From Clostridia bacterium (lineage in GTDB: Bacteria > Bacillota > Clostridia > Christensenellales > Aristaeellaceae): DNA of 64,000 nt. Within the stretch, counting starts at the first letter, position 1. The number at the start of each line of letters is the position of its first letter. The notes under the pieces were generated by a model that was not told the origin of the DNA, made no database searches, and saw only the letters and a list, made by a program, of their open reading frames with translations. The stretch is taken from assembly GCA_017524725.1 (NCBI GenBank), contig JAFXUZ010000001.1, positions 1 to 64,000 of the forward strand, read 5' to 3'. Positions 25,269-34,635 of the stretch are shown piece after piece. The translations under genes and the position numbers were made by a program.

Positions 25269-27029
25269 TTACTGGAAACGTTCGTACTGTTCCGGAGTAT
25301 AGGGCTCGATCCCGTTGGCGATCTGTGCTTCCCGGACCAGCGGAACAATGACGGCCGCAGCGGCATTCCACTTTTCCCGGTAGGCCCGGAATACTTTCGG
25401 TTCGCCCAGACTTAAGATCTTCCGAATGGTCTCATCCCGTATCTCCGCATATTCCTTGTCCGTTCCGGCCAGGATCAGATCCAGCTGAACTTCTTCCAGG
25501 ATCGCGTCCGCTTCGGACAGGATCTGGAGGTGTTTCCGGTCCAGACTGCTCATACAGGAAGTGATCGCTTCGCCGCAGTCGTTGCGAAAGTCCAGCCCTC
25601 CGGCCCGGTAGAAAGCATCCGTGGGCAGTTCCACCCCGTAATGCTCGCACATATCCAGGTAGATGGGGTTAGTCATGGTGGCCGCCGTGTACTCCCGGGA
25701 GATGGTGGCGAAATCGATCAGGTAGCCGTCCGGATGCTTCATGTTGTCGCGAAGCAAAGGCCAGTTTGTCGGCATTTTGTCGAAGCTGCCCCACCTGACA
25801 AAATAATTGTCCGGGGAAGCGTTTCCCGCTTTGTAGGCGTCCATCTGTTCCTGGCCGTACCCGGTCATCCGCGGTACGCCGTCCTCATCATAATCCCAGG
25901 TCACACCCTGCTCGCCCAGGGTCATCACCCGTACGATATCCGGATCAGCCATGCAGTTGAACAGCCTCAGGGCGGCTTCCACTTGCTGCGTATTGGCCGA
26001 GATAAACCACATATAGCCGGAACCGTTGCCCAGCAGCTGATAGACGTTGGTATAGTAATTGGCGGCGGCCGTCGGGACCGTGGCATATCCGGCAAGGGTT
26101 TCCGGATCCTTTTTGATGCTCTCCTTGTACAGTTCGCTCCTGACGCTGTGCAGCCCAAGATACTGCCCGCGGGCGCACTTGGCATGGTATTGTTCCGAAG
26201 TCTGGGTGAAAATGTCTATATCATAGGAACCGTCCGCCGCTCCTGCCCGGTAAAGCTTGTTGTGCCAGGCCTTGTTAGCCCACCACATGGAATGCGCGGG
26301 ATCCGTATAGCCGTCATAGATCTCATTCGTGAAGATATTGTTCTGATATTTATATGCCACCCAGTAATCCAGGCTGAGCTCGGACCTGAAAGCAGTATCA
26401 TACCCCGAAAAGTTGCTGGTCCCGTACAGATAAGTCGGATAGCCATCCTCCGTAAAGGGGTGGTTTGCGTGCATCTGCTTAAGTACGTTCAGATAATCAT
26501 CCTCATTGTTGATGGGAGGGTAGCCCAGTTCGCTGTAATAATCCCAGCGGACGATATAACCGCGCTGGCTGGTCTCATTGTTGAACCCGACGCCGTTGTA
26601 GCCGATCTTAGCGGGAAAAAAGTAAAACCCATCCCCTTCATTGCCGAACTGCTTCAGCACATCGCACGTTATCCCGAGTTCCCCTTTCAGAAGATTCGGG
26701 GCGAATTCCTCCAGGTAGGGAGCCGCATTCAGCGCCAGGCCGTTTTCCAGGATCGTAGCAAGATTGTTCTGTGTGGCGACGATATCCGGCAGGCTGCCGC
26801 TGGACAAGGCGGAGGCGTATTCCTCCGGCGTCATATATACATACCGGATCTCCACTCCCGCTTGCTCCGACACATACTGCCACATGCCTCTATTAGGATC
26901 AAAGCGGCTGCCTGAGCGAGTCGTTGAGTCGCCGATCGTAAGTATAACACGGTCTTCGGCAATAACGGAACATTGCAGCAGGAACAAAACCCAAAAAGCT
27001 GTCAGTGCGAGCAAAAGAATCCGCTTCAT
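25269..27029 (-). CDS. Extracellular solute-binding protein (LplA-like, carbohydrate type), orphan
   Basis: A 586-residue secreted protein with a signal peptide (residues 1-24; a Cys at 20 is not in a clean lipobox). It has the family 1 binding-protein pattern: LPDIVATQNN near 80, aromatic-rich ligand regions, and a C-terminal domain with LDFRNDCGEAITS and a helical tail. Related proteins feed oligosaccharide ABC transporters, but no permease or ATPase gene is present here. Instead a sensor phosphatase follows after 25 bp. A sensing role is therefore inferred, with transport through a remote permease as the alternative. Confidence 0.88.
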   Translation of the reverse strand: MKRILLLALTAFWVLFLLQCSVIAEDRVILTIGDSTTRSGSRFDPNRGMWQYVSEQAGVEIRYVYMTPEEYASALSSGSLPDIVATQNNLATILENGLALNAAPYLEEFAPNLLKGELGITCDVLKQFGNEGDGFYFFPAKIGYNGVGFNNETSQRGYIVRWDYYSELGYPPINNEDDYLNVLKQMHANHPFTEDGYPTYLYGTSNFSGYDTAFRSELSLDYWVAYKYQNNIFTNEIYDGYTDPAHSMWWANKAWHNKLYRAGAADGSYDIDIFTQTSEQYHAKCARGQYLGLHSVRSELYKESIKKDPETLAGYATVPTAAANYYTNVYQLLGNGSGYMWFISANTQQVEAALRLFNCMADPDIVRVMTLGEQGVTWDYDEDGVPRMTGYGQEQMDAYKAGNASPDNYFVRWGSFDKMPTNWPLLRDNMKHPDGYLIDFATISREYTAATMTNPIYLDMCEHYGVELPTDAFYRAGGLDFRNDCGEAITSCMSSLDRKHLQILSEADAILEEVQLDLILAGTDKEYAEIRDETIRKILSLGEPKVFRAYREKWNAAAAVIVPLVREAQIANGIEPYTPEQYERFQ

Positions 27030-27076
27030 AATCTTTCATCCTCATGGTCACCAGGTATGTAAGATCAGTCTCAATG

Positions 27077-27105
27077 ATTATACGAGAATTACGGGGTAAT
27101 TTCAA
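27077..27105 (-). promoter_or_regulatory. Sigma-A type promoter of the binding-protein/phosphatase operon
   Basis: On the minus strand TTGAAA (27105-27100) and TATAAT (27082-27077) are 17 bp apart, 48 bp upstream of the start codon. Confidence 0.8.
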
Positions 27106-27262
27106 TATCCGAACTACGCAGTTCTCCGGCAGCCCGCATACACGCGATTAAAAAGGTCCGCTGTAAAAAAGAAAATCCTGATGCCGGGCCGTCCGTTTTT
27201 GTGCATGCAGCCGGGTTTTTGAAAAACAGGTTCCTCTTTTTCTGGCTGACGGCCGCTTTGTG

Positions 27263-27271
27263 TGATATACT
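27263..27271 (+). promoter_or_regulatory. Extended -10 promoter upstream of the DUF6398-type gene
   Basis: TGA-TATACT at 27263-27271 lies 51 bp upstream of the GTG start. No convincing -35 was seen, as expected for an extended -10 element. Confidence 0.5.
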
Positions 27272-27322
27272 GACTGTGCAACACCTTTCTGATCAAAACC
27301 ATACTGTCAGGAGGAGATTATT

Positions 27323-27964
27323 GTGAGTATTCCCAAGTCAATGAAGGAAAAATACGATCAGATCGCTCCTTTGATCTCGGATTTCTGTCGTCAGCATCTG
27401 AGCGGCGAATATGAAACGCTGTGTCTCAGCCTTCTTGAGAAGCTGTGCCGAAAGCGTCCTTCGCCGCTTTTGACCAGCCGGGCCAACACATGGGCAGCCG
27501 GTATCGTCTATGCGATCGCTGCGAATAATTTCATCTTTGACAGATCACAGCCGATCCACATGACCGCCGAAGAATTGTCGTCGCCCTTTGGTCTGGCAAA
27601 ATCCACAGTTGCGAACAAGGCGGCGGAGATCACGCGCATGTGCGGCATCGGACGCTTTGATGCCCAATGGATGCTGCCTGAGCTCGTGGCTTCCTCCCCC
27701 ATGGTTTGGTTTGTTGAAGTCAATGGCATTCTGATGGATATGCGCGATGCGCCTGTCGAACTCCAGATAGCGGCATATGAGCGGGGATTCATTCCCTATG
27801 TTCCTGCGCTGCGGCAAAACGATCAGGTCCGGGAAACCGGTAAGGCCGACCCTCAGCCGGCGCCTGCACCGGAAAATAATTCCGGGGAACCTGCGGACGC
27901 GGATCCGGCCCCTCCCAAACCGGAAGATTTTTCGGACATTTATCAAACCTTTGGAGCAGAGTGA
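27323..27964 (+). CDS. DUF6398-type protein of unknown function
   Basis: A GTG start follows an AGGAGGAG ribosome site. The 213-residue protein has an all-helical N-terminal domain (1-120) with CRKRPSPLL, WAAGIVYAI and FGLAKSTVANKA, the last resembling a helix-turn-helix. A short middle domain and a Pro/Ala/Glu-rich acidic C-terminus follow. The N-terminal pattern matches the DUF6398 family found across Firmicutes, whose function is unknown. It is a monocistronic gene between two minus-strand operons. Confidence 0.8.
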   Translation: MSIPKSMKEKYDQIAPLISDFCRQHLSGEYETLCLSLLEKLCRKRPSPLLTSRANTWAAGIVYAIAANNFIFDRSQPIHMTAEELSSPFGLAKSTVANKAAEITRMCGIGRFDAQWMLPELVASSPMVWFVEVNGILMDMRDAPVELQIAAYERGFIPYVPALRQNDQVRETGKADPQPAPAPENNSGEPADADPAPPKPEDFSDIYQTFGAE

Positions 27965-28059
27965 TATGCCTTCTGTGATCGAAAAGTAGAATCCGAATCC
28001 AAATTCAGGTCCCCGTCCGATCCGGGAAACATGCCATGATCACTTTCGCAGTTTTTTGT

Positions 28060-28473
28060 TCAGTCTGTTCTCCGGTACAGATAGTATATCCAGTTCCTGC
28101 CTTCAAAAAACATGGAAGCTTCGTCCACCAGCTGATAAGCTCCGCCGCTTTTGAGTTTCCCGGATCGGGTAATGACAAAAGCCGTCTTTCCCTGCCGGAT
28201 GCTGTCCTGCATGGATCCCTCCATCTCCTTCAGATCGATGTTCAGGGTACAGAAAAAGGGATCGGAAGGAAGTACCCCGGCAGCAAAATAAAAACCACCG
28301 TCCAGGAATCCGTAATTGAGCATCGACCGGTCCTCGCTCTGCCGGATGATCTCAGCAAAGCGGTACTGCGGCATTTCTTCTTTCCGGACCTTCATCAGGT
28401 AGGTATTGGGACTTGACTTACAGGCGGCAAACAGGCCGGCCATAAGCAGAACGCAGCCCAAAGCAGCGGACAC
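28060..28473 (-). CDS. Small lipoprotein of unknown function
   Basis: A 137-residue protein with a GTG start and a hydrophobic signal ending in GLFAACKSS, a lipobox placing the mature Cys near residue 18. The rest is soluble and shows no recognised motif. It is the last gene of the regulator-kinase-glycosyltransferase operon, 18 bp after the preceding stop. A surface role linked to that operon is inferred. Confidence 0.65.
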   Translation of the reverse strand: MSAALGCVLLMAGLFAACKSSPNTYLMKVRKEEMPQYRFAEIIRQSEDRSMLNYGFLDGGFYFAAGVLPSDPFFCTLNIDLKEMEGSMQDSIRQGKTAFVITRSGKLKSGGAYQLVDEASMFFEGRNWIYYLYRRTD

Positions 28474-28491
28474 AGCCGTCCTGATCCCTGA

Positions 28492-29556
28492 TTATCCTTT
28501 TTTTACAAGCCGGCCTGTCAGTGATACCGCTGCAGCCAGTCCCAGCGGCGCGAAAACTGCCATCACCAGGGCATAATAAGGATAACGGCGGCCGTTCCAG
28601 TAAGTGAAAATGAACAGGCCCACAGCGCTCAGTCCCGCTGCCAGCGCTTCCCAGCCGCGCTTTTTCAGGAAAACGGCCAACCAGACCAGTCCCAGTGCCC
28701 CGGGGACTGACCAGGGCAGATTATTGAGCAGATTGGGCAGCGGCGCGTCATAGTGACCGCCCTTGATATTCTGCGAATACTGGGAAAGGTTGTTGACAAA
28801 ATATGCCTGCCACAGGTCAGTCAGAGCGCCTTTCAGCCCAAACCATCCAACAATGGCCGCGGTGAGCGCAAAGCATCCCAGCAGGAAAAACAGGATCAGG
28901 CGGGGCAGCAGCCGGATCCTGCCCATGCACAGATACCAGATCAGCACCGCGGCAGCCGATCCGGCAAACATACCGCAGAAAGTATACTTCGTCCAGAGTG
29001 CAGCCGCTGCACACAGGCCCAGTACAAACCCCTGACCGTCCGTAAGCGTTTTTTTTGCGTGCATCGCTTTAAGTACAATAAATAAACCGAGCGCCAGAAC
29101 GGGCAGGAAAAACTCCTCCGCGCTCGCGCCATGGGAGAAAGCCGGTGTGATGGGGATCAGGCATGCCAGCAGCGCTGCGGACGGCCAGAAAGCATGCTCC
29201 TGATCCGAAATGATCTCCGCGATGCGGCCGCCCAGATACAGAAAGCAGGCGAAACACAGCCCTTCCAGCAGGTATACGCCCAGGAAGGAGGATTCCGAGA
29301 TCTGCCCTGCCAGGGCAAACAGATAATAGATCAGCGGGCCCTTCTGTTCATACAGATCCCGGTATGGGACCAGCCCATGCAGGATCCCCCTGCCCACCGT
29401 GAAAAAGCAGTTGACATCCACCCAATCATTCATGGGATACAGAAAAGAACTCTTGGAGCATACGGCCAGCACACTGAAAGAAGCCGTACAGGCAAAAAGA
29501 AAACGCCAAAGGCTTCGGCTGTGCTCACGAAAAAAAGCGGTAATTTGTTTATTCAA
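28492..29556 (-). CDS. Polytopic glycosyltransferase-like membrane protein (GT39/87-like)
   Basis: A 354-residue protein with about nine to ten transmembrane segments. Its first external loop carries Asp residues (MNDWVDVNCF) and LVPYRDLYEQKGPLIYY, the pattern of lipid-linked sugar transferases such as PMT/ArnT-type enzymes. It probably transfers a sugar from a polyprenyl carrier outside the membrane. Its start overlaps the kinase stop by 4 bp, so it is an output of the regulator/kinase operon. Confidence 0.78.
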   Translation of the reverse strand: MNKQITAFFREHSRSLWRFLFACTASFSVLAVCSKSSFLYPMNDWVDVNCFFTVGRGILHGLVPYRDLYEQKGPLIYYLFALAGQISESSFLGVYLLEGLCFACFLYLGGRIAEIISDQEHAFWPSAALLACLIPITPAFSHGASAEEFFLPVLALGLFIVLKAMHAKKTLTDGQGFVLGLCAAAALWTKYTFCGMFAGSAAAVLIWYLCMGRIRLLPRLILFFLLGCFALTAAIVGWFGLKGALTDLWQAYFVNNLSQYSQNIKGGHYDAPLPNLLNNLPWSVPGALGLVWLAVFLKKRGWEALAAGLSAVGLFIFTYWNGRRYPYYALVMAVFAPLGLAAAVSLTGRLVKKG

Positions 29557-30797
29557 GAAGGATTGCCTCCTTTGGGCAGCTTACAGGTCAACACCAGGCG
29601 GCTGCCTTCCATGACAGCTGAAATGCTTCCGCCGTGTTTTTCTGTAATCGCGGCGGCGATCGCCAGGCCGATCCCGGATCCGCTCTGCTTATCCTTGCTG
29701 CGGGACAGATCAACACGATAGAAACGGTCAAACAGCCGCCGGCACTGTTCTTCAGTCAGGGGTTGGGGCACGTCATTTTTTACCGTCAGCAGTGCATAGC
29801 GTCCTTCAACGCGGGCACGCAACTGAATGTTCCCTTCCGGCGAGGCATATTTGACGGCGTTATCCAGCAGGATGGAAAGCAGCCTCTGAACGGAAGCCCG
29901 GTCGCCCCGGATGCACAGGCTTTCGTCGCTTTCCGCAGTCATGGTTTTTCCCTGGTATTCGGCCATTGCGATAAAAGGTTCGGATACTTCCCGGAGGAGC
30001 GGGGCAGCAGGGATCGTATCCATCACAAGCGGCGCGTTTTCCTCCTCCATGCGGGACAGGTAGACCAGTTCGTCCACCAAATGCCGCAGCTGTGACGTCT
30101 GCCGCTGTGTGCTCCTGACCCACGGACTGTCCGGCTGTTCCATCTGCTCAAGTTCCATGTTCGCAGAGATCACGGTCAGCGGCGTTTTCAGTTCATGGCT
30201 GGCGTTTGTGATGAACTGTTTCTGCTGCTCCATGTTCCGGATCGTGGGTTCGATGGCTTTCCTGCTGGCCAGCGTCACAAACAGCCAGGCCAGCAGGATA
30301 CCGCCCAGGCACGCGAGACCCGAGATCCATGCCAGCATCCGGACCGCAGAGAGTTTGGTCTCGCAGTTCAGAAAGATAAGCGTCTGCCCGCCCCGGGGAT
30401 CGTCCCGAATGATATACAGGTAATCCTGCAGGTATGCAGACCGTACGCTGCTTTGAGATACAGCTTTCGTCACCAGAGCTTGAGCCGCCCGCTCGTCAAG
30501 ATCGGAAATATTCGCAAGATTGATATTTCGCAGGTTTCCATCCTGATCGAGAAAAGCAGAAAACCACCTGGATTCACTGACCAGGCTGCGGGCATGCCTG
30601 TTTCTTCCATCCATTCGTCCGCCCATGTCCTCACGGCTCAGGGTGCTGTTTTCCGAAAGAAAAGAGAGTGTTTCGTGAAGCTCTCTTTGAACGCTGAGCC
30701 AGTTGGCAGCGTTGACGATCCCGACGACCGTCACCATGGCCACCGTCAGTACCGCCAGGGCAATACGGATGAAGCGCTGCTGCAGTTTCTTGATCAT
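29553..30797 (-). CDS. Sensor histidine kinase
   Basis: The start MIKKLQQRF at 30797 overlaps the regulator stop by 4 bp; the longer open frame to 30899 lies inside the regulator gene. The 414-residue protein has helices at 10-32 and 153-175 flanking a 120-residue external sensor, His201 in TNASHELKTPLT, an N box LLDNAVKYA and G box SGSGIGLAIA. It phosphorylates the OmpR-type partner upstream. The signal is unknown; the neighbours point to cell-surface glycan assembly. Confidence 0.94.
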   Translation of the reverse strand: MIKKLQQRFIRIALAVLTVAMVTVVGIVNAANWLSVQRELHETLSFLSENSTLSREDMGGRMDGRNRHARSLVSESRWFSAFLDQDGNLRNINLANISDLDERAAQALVTKAVSQSSVRSAYLQDYLYIIRDDPRGGQTLIFLNCETKLSAVRMLAWISGLACLGGILLAWLFVTLASRKAIEPTIRNMEQQKQFITNASHELKTPLTVISANMELEQMEQPDSPWVRSTQRQTSQLRHLVDELVYLSRMEEENAPLVMDTIPAAPLLREVSEPFIAMAEYQGKTMTAESDESLCIRGDRASVQRLLSILLDNAVKYASPEGNIQLRARVEGRYALLTVKNDVPQPLTEEQCRRLFDRFYRVDLSRSKDKQSGSGIGLAIAAAITEKHGGSISAVMEGSRLVLTCKLPKGGNPS

Positions 30798-31468
30798 ACT
30801 TTTTTCTCCAGCGAATAGCCTGTTCCCCGGTGTACCTGTATTTCCGCATTCGTTTCCAGCTCCGCCAGTTTCTTGCGCAGGGTGGAAATATTGACCCACA
30901 CCACATTGATCTCGGCTTCGGCATCCCAGCCCCAGACTTTGTCCATCAACTGCTGCACGGAGAAGAGAATGTGAGGATTCTCCATGAACAGTGCCATCAT
31001 CTGATAGGTCTTTCCAACAAGGCGCACCATTCGGTCACCGCAGCGCAGTTCATTGGTGCTCTTGTCAAGTGACAGGTCATAAAAGGTGATGATATCAGGC
31101 ACCCAGGCTTCCCGCCTGCGAAGCATGGCCCGAACCCGAGCGAGCAGTTCCTGCGCGTCAAAAGGCTTGGGAAGGTAATCGTCCGCGCCGGCGTCCAGGC
31201 CTGTGACCCGGTCCTCGACGGCATCCCGGGCAGTCAGGAGCAGGCAAGGGGTTTTTATACCCTCTGCCCGCAAGCGCCGAAGCGTTTCCACTCCGTCCCT
31301 CCGGGGCATCATCCAGTCCAATATGATGCCGTCATAGGTCCCGGTCTGCGCGCAGCTTAAAGCATCTTCGCCGTCAAACACAGCGTCCACCTGATAGCCT
31401 GAACGGGTCAAAAGCGTTTTGACCGCGCTGTTCAGGTCCCGTTCATCCTCGGCAAATAAGATCCGCAT
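30794..31468 (-). CDS. OmpR-family response regulator
   Basis: A 224-residue protein: receiver domain with phosphoacceptor Asp51 (ILDWMMPRRDG), LPKPFD lysine, and a C-terminal winged helix (VGKTYQMMALFMENP, INVVWVNISTLRKKL). The receiver is typical. The winged helix has the usual length. It heads an operon with kinase, glycosyltransferase-like protein and lipoprotein. The 11-bp direct repeat in front of the phosphodiester glycosidase operon (34651-34668) is a candidate target. Confidence 0.94.
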   Translation of the reverse strand: MRILFAEDERDLNSAVKTLLTRSGYQVDAVFDGEDALSCAQTGTYDGIILDWMMPRRDGVETLRRLRAEGIKTPCLLLTARDAVEDRVTGLDAGADDYLPKPFDAQELLARVRAMLRRREAWVPDIITFYDLSLDKSTNELRCGDRMVRLVGKTYQMMALFMENPHILFSVQQLMDKVWGWDAEAEINVVWVNISTLRKKLAELETNAEIQVHRGTGYSLEKKV

Positions 31469-31487
31469 CGTTCATCACCCATGTATT

Positions 31488-31517
31488 ATCATACCAGAAT
31501 TTCATGTGAATTGTCAT
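31488..31517 (-). promoter_or_regulatory. Promoter of the response-regulator operon
   Basis: On the minus strand ATGACA (31517-31512) and an extended TATGAT (31493-31488, preceded by TGG) are 18 bp apart, about 20 bp upstream of the regulator start. Confidence 0.55.
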
Positions 31518-31589
31518 GCATCAGATCGCTCTGTTTCCGGCCTGTCCTCCGGGGTCTTCCCGATCTTGACGCAACGCATTTTTCCTTCC

Positions 31590-33281
31590 TCATTGCCCTT
31601 TCCGGCCATGGCCATGGCCTTCACTATTGGTATACGGTCCGCTGCCGGGAGCATTTTCGGTGGCTGAACTGACGCTATCCGCCGAGGTGCCGCTTTCGAT
31701 CATCCGGCTTCCGACCAGAAGAGTAAAATCGCTGCCGTCAGCAAGTACTGAGGAGGATACCGTCAAAGCGCCGAAAGCGTTCTCCGGGGTGAATGCCCCG
31801 ATCATGCCGCCATTCTTGTCTGTCAGGGTAATTGTTTCGCCGGCTTCACCGGGGGCAGAAAAGGTGAATGTCTTCAGACCGGAAAGCCCTGCGCCGCCGC
31901 GTCCACGGCTGCCGCCGACGCCTGCTGTCGCCGTGATCAGCGTACCTCCGGTGATCGTGCCGCTGCCGTTGAAGTCAATGGGACCTTCCATGCCGGTACC
32001 GGCCGTCCAAAGGCCGGTCATGCCGCCGGTGACGGCAATGCTGCCGTTGCTGTCCAGACCGTCGCCGCCTGCAGTAACTGCGATCGTGCCGCCGGTGATC
32101 GTCAGCATTCCACTGTCTCCGGACGCAGCATATCCGCCCCGGCCCCAGCCGCCAAAACCCGAACCGTCGCTGCCGCCGGAAGCATTGATGCCGTCATCGG
32201 AGGAGATGATACGAATGTCGCCGCCGCTCACCGTGACATTCCTGCCCTCAATTCCCTCGTAACACTGCGTGATCCCGATAACTCCCCCGTTCACGGACAT
32301 TTCCATATCCGCATGCATGCCGTCATCGCCGGACTTTATTTCAAAAGTACCGCCGTTCACTATCACGTTTACACCGTGCAAACCGTCATCCGCGCAATCA
32401 AAGACGTATGCGCCGCCCAGCACTGTCAGATCAGATGCTGCCTTCGCCGCCTTCCGCGACATACCATTGTCCGCATCATCGGCCGCGCCGAACCCGTCGT
32501 CCGTGCGTCCCCGGGTGCCAAAGCCGCCTCTAAGGTTGGCTGAAGCCCTCACTGTCCCGGCACCGCCGCCGGCCTTCACCGTCACGGAACCGCCGGCCAG
32601 CACCATCCAGCCTTTTCCTTCCGCATCCGTCCGGGTCGTCGCAAGGCCGTCCCCGCCCGATGTGATGTTCAGCGTGCCGGAGAGCACCAGCAGGGAATTT
32701 CTGCTTCGAATGCCGTCCGTTACGGCAGTTACAGTGATATTCCCGTTGGCAATGACAAGATCGGCCTTGCTCTGGATGCCGTGTTTCCGGGTGCCGTTGG
32801 CGATCAGGGTGCCGGTGCCGTTGATGGACAGGTCGTCCTCGGCGTACAGCGCAGCGCCAATGGTATCATCTTCATCGGTGATCATGGGGCCATCCGTCAG
32901 TGTATTCACAGTCCCCTCCGCCAGGGTAATGATCAGTTTGTCTGACTGAGTCTCATAGATCGCGGGACCGCTGGAGGCGGTGATCGTCACGCCGTTCAGG
33001 ATCAAACGCACCTTGTCATCCTTCGGCGCCTCGACAAGGATCTGCCCGTTCAGCGTGCCCGTCAAAACATAATCTCCCTTCCCGCTGATGGTCACGATAC
33101 CGTCGTGTACAGAATCCAGATCTATCGGCTGCGCATCGTCCGAACTCCAGGTATCATCCACATCTTTATTCTTGTACAGGGCACTTACATCCGCCGCTCC
33201 TTCTGCGGCAGCGGCAGGGAACAGGGATCCGAGAAGCAGGGATAACATGAGCAGAACAGAAAATACGGGCTTCAGCTTCAT
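31590..33281 (-). CDS. Secreted Cthe_2159-like beta-helix carbohydrate-binding protein
   Basis: A 563-residue protein with a signal peptide (1-26, ending AAAAEG), then long runs of short beta-helix turns containing Asp-Gly pairs (SGGDGLATT, CADDGLHGVNV, SGDDGMHADME, SSDDGINASGG). This DDG-rich right-handed helix is typical of the Cthe_2159 family, whose characterised member binds acidic polysaccharide and calcium. The gene is third in an operon with a phosphodiester glycosidase and a small membrane protein. A surface glycan-binding role is inferred. Confidence 0.88.
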   Translation of the reverse strand: MKLKPVFSVLLMLSLLLGSLFPAAAAEGAADVSALYKNKDVDDTWSSDDAQPIDLDSVHDGIVTISGKGDYVLTGTLNGQILVEAPKDDKVRLILNGVTITASSGPAIYETQSDKLIITLAEGTVNTLTDGPMITDEDDTIGAALYAEDDLSINGTGTLIANGTRKHGIQSKADLVIANGNITVTAVTDGIRSRNSLLVLSGTLNITSGGDGLATTRTDAEGKGWMVLAGGSVTVKAGGGAGTVRASANLRGGFGTRGRTDDGFGAADDADNGMSRKAAKAASDLTVLGGAYVFDCADDGLHGVNVIVNGGTFEIKSGDDGMHADMEMSVNGGVIGITQCYEGIEGRNVTVSGGDIRIISSDDGINASGGSDGSGFGGWGRGGYAASGDSGMLTITGGTIAVTAGGDGLDSNGSIAVTGGMTGLWTAGTGMEGPIDFNGSGTITGGTLITATAGVGGSRGRGGAGLSGLKTFTFSAPGEAGETITLTDKNGGMIGAFTPENAFGALTVSSSVLADGSDFTLLVGSRMIESGTSADSVSSATENAPGSGPYTNSEGHGHGRKGQ

Positions 33282-33285
33282 GGTG

Positions 33286-33477
33286 TTATTCTCCTTCCTT
33301 CCAGTGAAGTATGCTTTGAGCGATCCCGCTTAAGCACAGAGCGCCCAGCAGCCATCGCGAAATACTGTTGTCGACAAAGTTCATCAGGGGGTTGAACCGG
33401 TCAAGGATCAGGAAAACGGTAAAAACCAGGGAAAGGATCACCGTCAGATGGCTTGAGAACACCCGCGCTTTATTCAT
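33286..33477 (-). CDS. Small two-helix membrane protein
   Basis: A 63-residue protein with two hydrophobic segments (about 10-25 and 40-57) separated by RFNPLMNFVDNS. It overlaps the upstream phosphodiester glycosidase by 8 bp and ends 4 bp before the beta-helix protein start. It resembles small DUF-type membrane subunits but I do not recognise a family. Its position suggests an assembly or anchoring partner of the surface proteins. Confidence 0.7.
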   Translation of the reverse strand: MNKARVFSSHLTVILSLVFTVFLILDRFNPLMNFVDNSISRWLLGALCLSGIAQSILHWKEGE

Positions 33478-34591
33478 GATCGTTCACCTCCGTAATCAGC
33501 AGCGCATCGCTGCTTTCCCGTCCGCCGCCGGACGGAACGTTGATGACCTCGCTCTGCCAGACCATTACAGACGAGTTTCCGCCATCCAGGTTGTAGGCGG
33601 CCGCGCAGCCGAGGTCATGGAACAGCCGGCTCAGTGCCGGCAGGGTGATACCCGCCGATTCCCCTCGGCCGTCCACGACCACCAGGCAGTAGTGGCCGGG
33701 CTCATAGTAGCCGATCGCAGTCCGCGGATTGGCCGAGATAATGCGGCTGCTGCTCGCAAATGCCGTCAGCACACTTCCGTCAGTATCCAGAAGAGCAGGT
33801 CCGAAAGTCCATGCCTGCCAGGCTCCGTCCCGGATAGCGTCCTCCACCGAGAAAGAAGTCCCCGGCATCACCCGCATGGTGCCGTCATAGTAGAGCACGC
33901 ATACGTCGCAATCGGTAGGATTGGCCCGGTAGATGACCCCGTTGCGGATCACCACGCCTTCATTCGTGTTTCCGTAATAATCACCGTTTACCGCTACCAG
34001 GGCGTTGTTCAGCATCGCCATGTCCGCGATGCTGTCCCGGAAGCCGGAACCATAGGTGTTCCGGGCCAGTGCAGACCGGAAGCAGGTAATGTCCCGCAGA
34101 TAGATGTCAGCCAGGTAGTAGGTGATCCGGCCCAGGGTCTCCTCCGTGACGGTAATGGAGATATCCGGACTGGAGTAGCTGTTCTCCGTAACGGCGACGG
34201 CCTCCGCGTACTTTTCAGCAAATTTATAACAGATCGGTGTACCTTCCGTTTCCGGGACCGCCCCGCCGCTTTCTTCCGTCAGCGAACTGCCGCCTTTCCC
34301 GTTCGAACCGATGCTGTTTCCCCTGCTTCCATTGCTTTGTCCGCCTCCTTTGGCCGACAGCGCAGGAGCATCGCTCATACCGGCGGACGCGATCAGCATG
34401 GCATCCTCCGGCAGCACCCGGCCGGAGCCGCCGTTATCCGTGTCATCAGTCCGATACGGATTACTGATCACGATCCCCAGGCTTTGCTGCCGCCGCGGCA
34501 GCACGTGATGAAACAGTGCAAAGACCGTAAGAGCCAATCCGGTACAAACAAGATCGATCAGAATATTTCGTATTATACGGTGTCCCATCAA
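33470..34591 (-). CDS. Phosphodiester glycosidase (NAGPA) family protein
   Basis: A 373-residue protein with an N-terminal anchor (about 10-30), a Ser/Gly-rich linker (70-115) and a C-terminal NAGPA domain with NGDYYG, RTAIGYY, VDGRGES and the hallmark NLDGGNSSVMV. The family removes GlcNAc from phosphodiester-linked sugars or modifies surface glycans in bacteria. It heads the operon with the small membrane protein and the Cthe_2159-like protein, a combination often seen around Firmicute surface loci. Confidence 0.9.
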   Translation of the reverse strand: MMGHRIIRNILIDLVCTGLALTVFALFHHVLPRRQQSLGIVISNPYRTDDTDNGGSGRVLPEDAMLIASAGMSDAPALSAKGGGQSNGSRGNSIGSNGKGGSSLTEESGGAVPETEGTPICYKFAEKYAEAVAVTENSYSSPDISITVTEETLGRITYYLADIYLRDITCFRSALARNTYGSGFRDSIADMAMLNNALVAVNGDYYGNTNEGVVIRNGVIYRANPTDCDVCVLYYDGTMRVMPGTSFSVEDAIRDGAWQAWTFGPALLDTDGSVLTAFASSSRIISANPRTAIGYYEPGHYCLVVVDGRGESAGITLPALSRLFHDLGCAAAYNLDGGNSSVMVWQSEVINVPSGGGRESSDALLITEVNDHE

Positions 34592-34635
34592 ATTCTTCCT
34601 CCTTCATCGGGTGCGTTCTTCCTTCCGACACCGAT

